The notes below the pieces were generated by a model, which saw only the letters and a program-made list of their open reading frames with translations, was not told the origin of the DNA and did not search any database. A stretch of 64,000 nucleotides of DNA. It comes from DATJPR01 sp963811705 (GTDB taxonomy: Bacteria; Bacteroidota; Ignavibacteria; UBA10030; UBA6906). The DNA lies in assembly GCA_963811705.1 (NCBI GenBank), contig CAWESL010000021.1, positions 186,001 to 250,000 of the forward strand, in the 5' to 3' direction. The translations under genes and the position numbers were made by a program. Position 1 is the first letter of the stretch; every line of letters begins with the position of its first letter. Below, one piece after another: positions 60,413 to 64,000 of this stretch.

Positions 60413-61992
60413 TACATTCTGCGCAACCCCCTACCAAGAGTCTGTTCTGGGAGAATGTTGCTTTTTGAGCTATAGGGCCGCAACCCAACGATGGTAGTCA
60501 CATTTCGTACATCCCAGCCTTCCTTGAGCATGAGTACCGACACAATAGCCTTGTACGGGTTTTCCATCCGGTCAACATGATTTGCGGCTTCCCGCAACTT
60601 CTCGAGTTCATCCTTGTTCTTTCCACTGACGCTCTCGGATATCTCACCGTTGTTCTTCGTGTGGATCACAAGCACTGCATTTGCAAGATCGGGATATGTT
60701 CTCTCCAGATACGCAGCGACCTCGTCGCAGTTCTTGGTGTCGTCTGTCATCACAAAGAGCACGGCCTTCTTGCCGAGTGTTTGATGCTCGTCAAAGACCT
60801 TCTTCCATTCAAGATATCCAAGATGGATGTAGTCCTCATACTTCTCGGTGAACTTGGAGCTTTTCTTCTCGACCAGCTTCGCCCTGCTCGGTACATCCGG
60901 CAGAATTGGATGCTTCACGACATCCTGATGTATCGCCTCGACAAGCGGATAATCAGAGATCGTTTGCACGAAGATCGCTCCGTTGTTGTGCTTCGGGGTA
61001 GCGGTTACGTCAACCTGTATCGCAAGTTCGCTTCCTTTCAGCTTCAGACGATTGTGGATATCTTCTATCGACTTAAACCATGCGAGGTTCTCATCATGAA
61101 TGTGGTGGGCTTCATCGTTTAGGATGGCGAGTTCATCAACGTCCCGGACAACGTCGCTCAGGTTTACCTTGGAATCCGTCGTTGCACCAACAGGTTTTTT
61201 TCCCAGGAAGTAGTCGCTCAAGTCGTCGTCGTTTGCCGTTGCTTCGGCCGGATGCGTATCATACACACGATGGATGTTTGTCAGGAAGATGTTGCCAGTT
61301 TTGCGCACAACGCCGACCTCATCCTGGATGTGCAGCGTCATCTGAAAATCATCCTGCCAGTCCAGACCTTCGTATCCATTATCGGGGAGAACAGGGTCTT
61401 TGAAGAAGATTTTCAGTCCATCGAAGTCGGCACGAATCCGATCAAGAACGATGATGTTGGGAGTGATAACGAGGAAATTGCGGGCAAGAGTGGAGTCGGT
61501 TTCGTACAACTTATGAAAGTAGCTCCAAGCCAGAACAAGACTGAGGACCTTGGTCTTTCCGCTCCCTGTTGCCATCTTCACGACGAAGCGTTTCCATGAC
61601 TCAGGAAACATCCCCGCAGAGACTGCCCCTGAGCTATCGAACCGCAGAAGGTCATATTTGTCCTTCACACCCGCGACTTCGTGCAGGAAGACGATGGTCT
61701 CGACTGCCTCACGTTGCGCGAAATAGTATTGGAAGTCGAACGTTATGCCATCGGGGGCGAGCGTCGGATGCTCTTTCTGAAACCACCAGCGCAACAAGGC
61801 GAGACTGGTGGCGCTTGTTCCTTCATAACCTGATTCTCGCCATTCTTTGACCTTCCTCCGAAGGGTCGTCACAAGCGGGGGAAGCAGCTTCTCGTAGCCT
61901 TGCTCGCGTAACGCTTCATCCGCCGGGAACCAGCGGATGTCGGGCTCGAGGATTGCGTAGGGTGATTTGGGGAAATCGGGGTGGAGTGCCAT
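60413..61992 (-). pseudogene. Type III-like Res helicase/restriction subunit, 3' end lost to the IS
   Basis: About 526 residues of a DEAD/DEAH superfamily-2 ATPase: Walker A MATGSGKTKVLSLVLAW, motif II LNDEAHHIHDEN, motif III VDVTATPKHNN, and motif VI PEQTLGRGLRRMY. The native sequence stops there; the following codons (DQPPGLKPM, then TGA) come from the IS right end. Family members run on for several hundred residues with a nuclease (PD-(D/E)xK) domain after motif VI, so the nuclease is missing. I found no continuation left of the IS. It is the last gene of the unit that includes the methyltransferase, HTH-protease and PIN gene. DNA cleavage is expected to be lost. Confidence 0.88.
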
Positions 61993-61998
61993 TGTCCT

Positions 61999-62472
61999 TC
62001 AGAATTTCCAGTCTTCCTTTACCAAGAATCCTTCCAGCTTCACACATTCAATCTTGAAATGCTCACATATGTTTGGTATTCGAGCGCCATGATCGGGTTT
62101 CTCCTCTTCTGTAATAACACAGGCCTCTTTGACCTTTGCTTTCGCAATGATGAACGGATCGGCAAAAAAGCCACCTTGAAGGAGCTTCTTTCTGTCAAGA
62201 TTTTGCCGAAAGTGTGGAACTGAATAGATTTCACTGATGAATGCTAATTCTTCCACGGTCGGATCTTCAAAGAAATCAGAATTATGTGCCCTCAACTGTT
62301 CAATAACTGCCTTGTCAAATCTCGACTCCAACTCGAACCGTGCCTCTCGAACCGATACGACCCTCGCGCTATCTATCATCTCATCCAACCTTTCCCAAAA
62401 GCTTGGAAATCGGTCGCGGTAGTAGTGATTCAGGACGTTTGATAAGGAATTTGTGTCGATCACGTATGTCAC
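61999..62472 (-). CDS. DUF4411 PIN-like protein
   Basis: 157 residues, PIN-fold nuclease-like: acidic D at VIDTNSLSNVLNHYY, E in VVSVREARFELESRF, and D in GGFFADPFIIAKAKVKE followed by CVITEEEKPD. These are the three or four acidic positions of PIN domains. The start is GTG at 62472, overlapping the stop of the upstream gene (GTGA), with GGAGGGCGGTAGG as ribosome-binding site. DUF4411 with an HTH-ImmA/IrrE partner is a recurrent toxin/antitoxin-like pair. The next gene, Res, begins 6 nt after its stop. Confidence 0.87.
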   Translation of the reverse strand: MTYVIDTNSLSNVLNHYYRDRFPSFWERLDEMIDSARVVSVREARFELESRFDKAVIEQLRAHNSDFFEDPTVEELAFISEIYSVPHFRQNLDRKKLLQGGFFADPFIIAKAKVKEACVITEEEKPDHGARIPNICEHFKIECVKLEGFLVKEDWKF

Positions 62473-63626
62473 AACCTACCGCCCTCCATGACCACATGCT
62501 CAAAGGTCGGCAAGTTGCGTACCTTAAGGTTCAAGTATTCTGCAACGTTGTCAATTGTAATTTTACTCTGGTAGTATTTGCCATACACAAGATTGATATA
62601 CTTCTCGCCCAAATATGTCTTCTGGCTGTAGTAGAAACTACCACCAGATTCTTCGCCTCTTTTGTTCTTCGCTTGTTCAGCCCACTTCGCCGCCATCTCT
62701 TCGTAGAATTGTGCATCCACTACCCCCCGGTCGAGGTAGTTGCGGAGAATAACTTCACGGCTCACGGAAAAGTGATCCGCAAGTTTCTGGAAGTGGGCCT
62801 CTGAAATCTTCGGCTCAAAAGAATCAAACACTTCTGGTGGCACGAGACACTCATTAGCAAACCGGTTGCAGCCCACTTCGACGTCAAGGTAGTATCCGCT
62901 GTATGACCGCACAGCTTCCCGGCTTCTAAAGTCAATGCCCCCCGAGCGATACAGGAGATGTCCCAACTCGTGAAAGAGAGTGAACGCTTGACGTGTGTGG
63001 GGCATGCTGTTGTTGATTAAGATAATAGGATACTTCACGTCGTACAGGCAAAACCCTGAGTAGTCGTCGTTGCGAAAACCATCCTTGAAAACGAATACTC
63101 CGCCCTCCTCTAGCGCTTCCCGCCATTTCTTGAATGCGGTTTCTGCAGATCTCCATGTGGATTGTTCCTCGATCGAGATGCCGAGAGCTTTCCGGATCTC
63201 TTTCGTGATCGATGCAAACTGAGATTTCTCATTAAGCTCGAAGGAGTCTAGGAGCGACGGCTTGACCGGCTTCTCCTGCTCATACAATTCTTCAAGATAA
63301 ATTTGGAATAGCTTTGCCTTTCGGTACAGCTTGATCATTTCAGGCGGCAGCTCAGCTACAACCGTATCGGGTAAGGTCCGGAACGCTGTCTTCGGACTCT
63401 CCTCCTTTGGAACGTCTGGAAAAAAGAATACAGCCACAGGGCGCTTGTATATCTCATGAGCCAACCTCTCAAGTTGCGGGTAGCTAGGCGAGGACTCACC
63501 TCGTTCCCACCCGATGATCTCATCCACGCCCCTGCTCATTCGTTTGGCAACGTCCTCATGTGAAAGTCCAATGGAGGTTCTTGCCCAAACCATAACTGCG
63601 ATGTTGATCGGCAGTTTCTCTTTCAT
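62469..63626 (-). CDS. HTH-XRE and ImmA/IrrE-type metallopeptidase
   Basis: 385 residues. N-terminal helix-turn-helix (ARTSIGLSHEDVAKRMSRGV, DEIIGWERGESSPSYPQLER) and C-terminal zinc protease with HELGH in AFTLFHELGHLLYRSGG, followed by EVGCNRFANECLVP. Such proteins cleave or bind regulators and act as antitoxin or regulator to DUF4411. Stop and start overlaps on both sides (4 nt with the gene before and 4 with the gene after) show that it is translationally coupled in the restriction operon. Confidence 0.93.
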   Translation of the reverse strand: MKEKLPINIAVMVWARTSIGLSHEDVAKRMSRGVDEIIGWERGESSPSYPQLERLAHEIYKRPVAVFFFPDVPKEESPKTAFRTLPDTVVAELPPEMIKLYRKAKLFQIYLEELYEQEKPVKPSLLDSFELNEKSQFASITKEIRKALGISIEEQSTWRSAETAFKKWREALEEGGVFVFKDGFRNDDYSGFCLYDVKYPIILINNSMPHTRQAFTLFHELGHLLYRSGGIDFRSREAVRSYSGYYLDVEVGCNRFANECLVPPEVFDSFEPKISEAHFQKLADHFSVSREVILRNYLDRGVVDAQFYEEMAAKWAEQAKNKRGEESGGSFYYSQKTYLGEKYINLVYGKYYQSKITIDNVAEYLNLKVRNLPTFEHVVMEGGRL

Positions 63627-64000
63627 GTCCCCACCTCCACCACTCTCATAGTATCATTCCCGAAAATATCCACAACCTTCACGGCTACCTTGTAGCGCCC
63701 CTTTTTGCCGTATTCGTGGTAGGCGCTCGTGAGTTCGAGCTTTCGGTCCTTCTTCGTGCGGAAGCTTTGCCATTCGTTCTCAAAGATATAGTCGCCCGTC
63801 CAGACTTCTTCGTATTCGACAACACCGGCAGTCTCATCCAACGGAAGCTGCTCACCGGGATTCACGTTGGCAGGCAGGGATTCCTCACGCTGCTTTCTCA
63901 CACGAATGATCTCTTTCTTGCTCTCGTAGTCAAAGTCCACCGACCAGTAGTCGATCCAATCGGTCCATTTCTTGGTGAGCGTTTCGCGCTTGATGATGCC
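63623..64000 (-). CDS. Site-specific DNA methyltransferase, C-terminal part (cut by window edge)
   Basis: 126 codons of the C-terminus of a type III Mod-like DNA methyltransferase. The frame is open to the last base: IKRETLTKKWTDWIDYWSVD then FDYESKKEIIRVRKQREESL, VWTGDYIFENEWQSFRTKKD and YKVAVKVVDIFGNDTMRVVE. These tail blocks are typical of methylases encoded next to DEAD/DEAH Res partners. No start codon or catalytic motif is in view. It is the upstream gene of the operon and overlaps the HTH-protease gene by 4 nt. Confidence 0.78.
   Translation of the reverse strand, partial: GIIKRETLTKKWTDWIDYWSVDFDYESKKEIIRVRKQREESLPANVNPGEQLPLDETAGVVEYEEVWTGDYIFENEWQSFRTKKDRKLELTSAYHEYGKKGRYKVAVKVVDIFGNDTMRVVEVGT

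Noticed and set aside
1..64000. CRISPR array, rRNA operon, replication origin
   Set aside because: No regularly spaced direct repeats with unique spacers, no rRNA-like stretches and no dnaA-box cluster were noticed in the window.

Overview
The window looks like a chromosomal contig of a Gram-negative member of the Bacteroidota/Chlorobiota superphylum, most plausibly Ignavibacteria-like. Seven secreted proteins end in a type IX secretion (T9SS) type A sorting tag (core NYPNPFNPxTxI, final basic motif such as KKLLLVR), and a remnant of an eighth tag is present. The best promoter-like repeats carry a TAnnTT -10 box, as in Bacteroidota. No rRNA, ribosomal-protein cluster or CRISPR array was seen, and no T9SS machinery genes. 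One intact tRNA-Leu is present. Taxonomy is inferred from protein style only.

Layout. 0-14 kb: the 3' part of sppA, a secreted protein of unknown function, a lipoprotein, a KirBac channel, three T9SS-tagged proteins (DUF362 type, fibronectin/TolB-like, sugar-dehydrogenase-like propeller), an orphan sorting-tag remnant and a frameshifted type B carboxylesterase. 14-19 kb: a DoxX-like membrane protein, then a tightly overlapping four-gene corrinoid methyl-transfer operon (corrinoid protein, homocysteine methyltransferase, RACo-like activator, UroD/MtaA-type methyltransferase). 19-24.4 kb: small membrane and stress genes, PPK2, a bactofilin-like membrane protein, a SAM methyltransferase, a DJ-1 protein and a broken DUF3303 gene. 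24.7-33.7 kb: convergent GH31 and GH2 glycosidases, the proBA operon and an outer-membrane barrel. 33.7-46.6 kb: a large T9SS protein, a VOC protein, an ECF sigma/anti-sigma pair, DipZ, PurU, an Ntn amidase, a SpoIIE phosphatase and a DUF3267 protein. 46.9-54.4 kb: a T9SS C39-like peptidase, a DUF4386 protein and a tandem pair of T9SS YD-like repeat proteins.

54.7-64 kb is accessory and visibly more AT-rich in places. It holds an orphan Rhs tip carrying an L,D-transpeptidase-like toxin domain followed by a signal-peptide-bearing candidate immunity gene, a PDZ lipoprotein, a 193-nt tandem array of tRNA-Leu-derived repeats ending in the real tRNA-Leu, an IS3-family element, and an operon of DNA methyltransferase, HTH-ImmA/IrrE protease, DUF4411 PIN protein and Res-type helicase. 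The IS sits in the Res gene.

The least explained structure is a family of six minus-strand intergenic elements. Each has a promoter-like pair of boxes with an invariant 17-nt spacer, a short or roughly 100-nt leader, and a hairpin whose wobble pairs fit only the minus-strand RNA. Each lies about 50-140 nt upstream of a minus-strand gene. They are candidates for a leader/attenuator or small-RNA family. Other leads are the corrinoid operon, the Rhs-LDT toxin/immunity pair, the IS-interrupted restriction island and palindromic repeats inside sorting-tag coding sequence.
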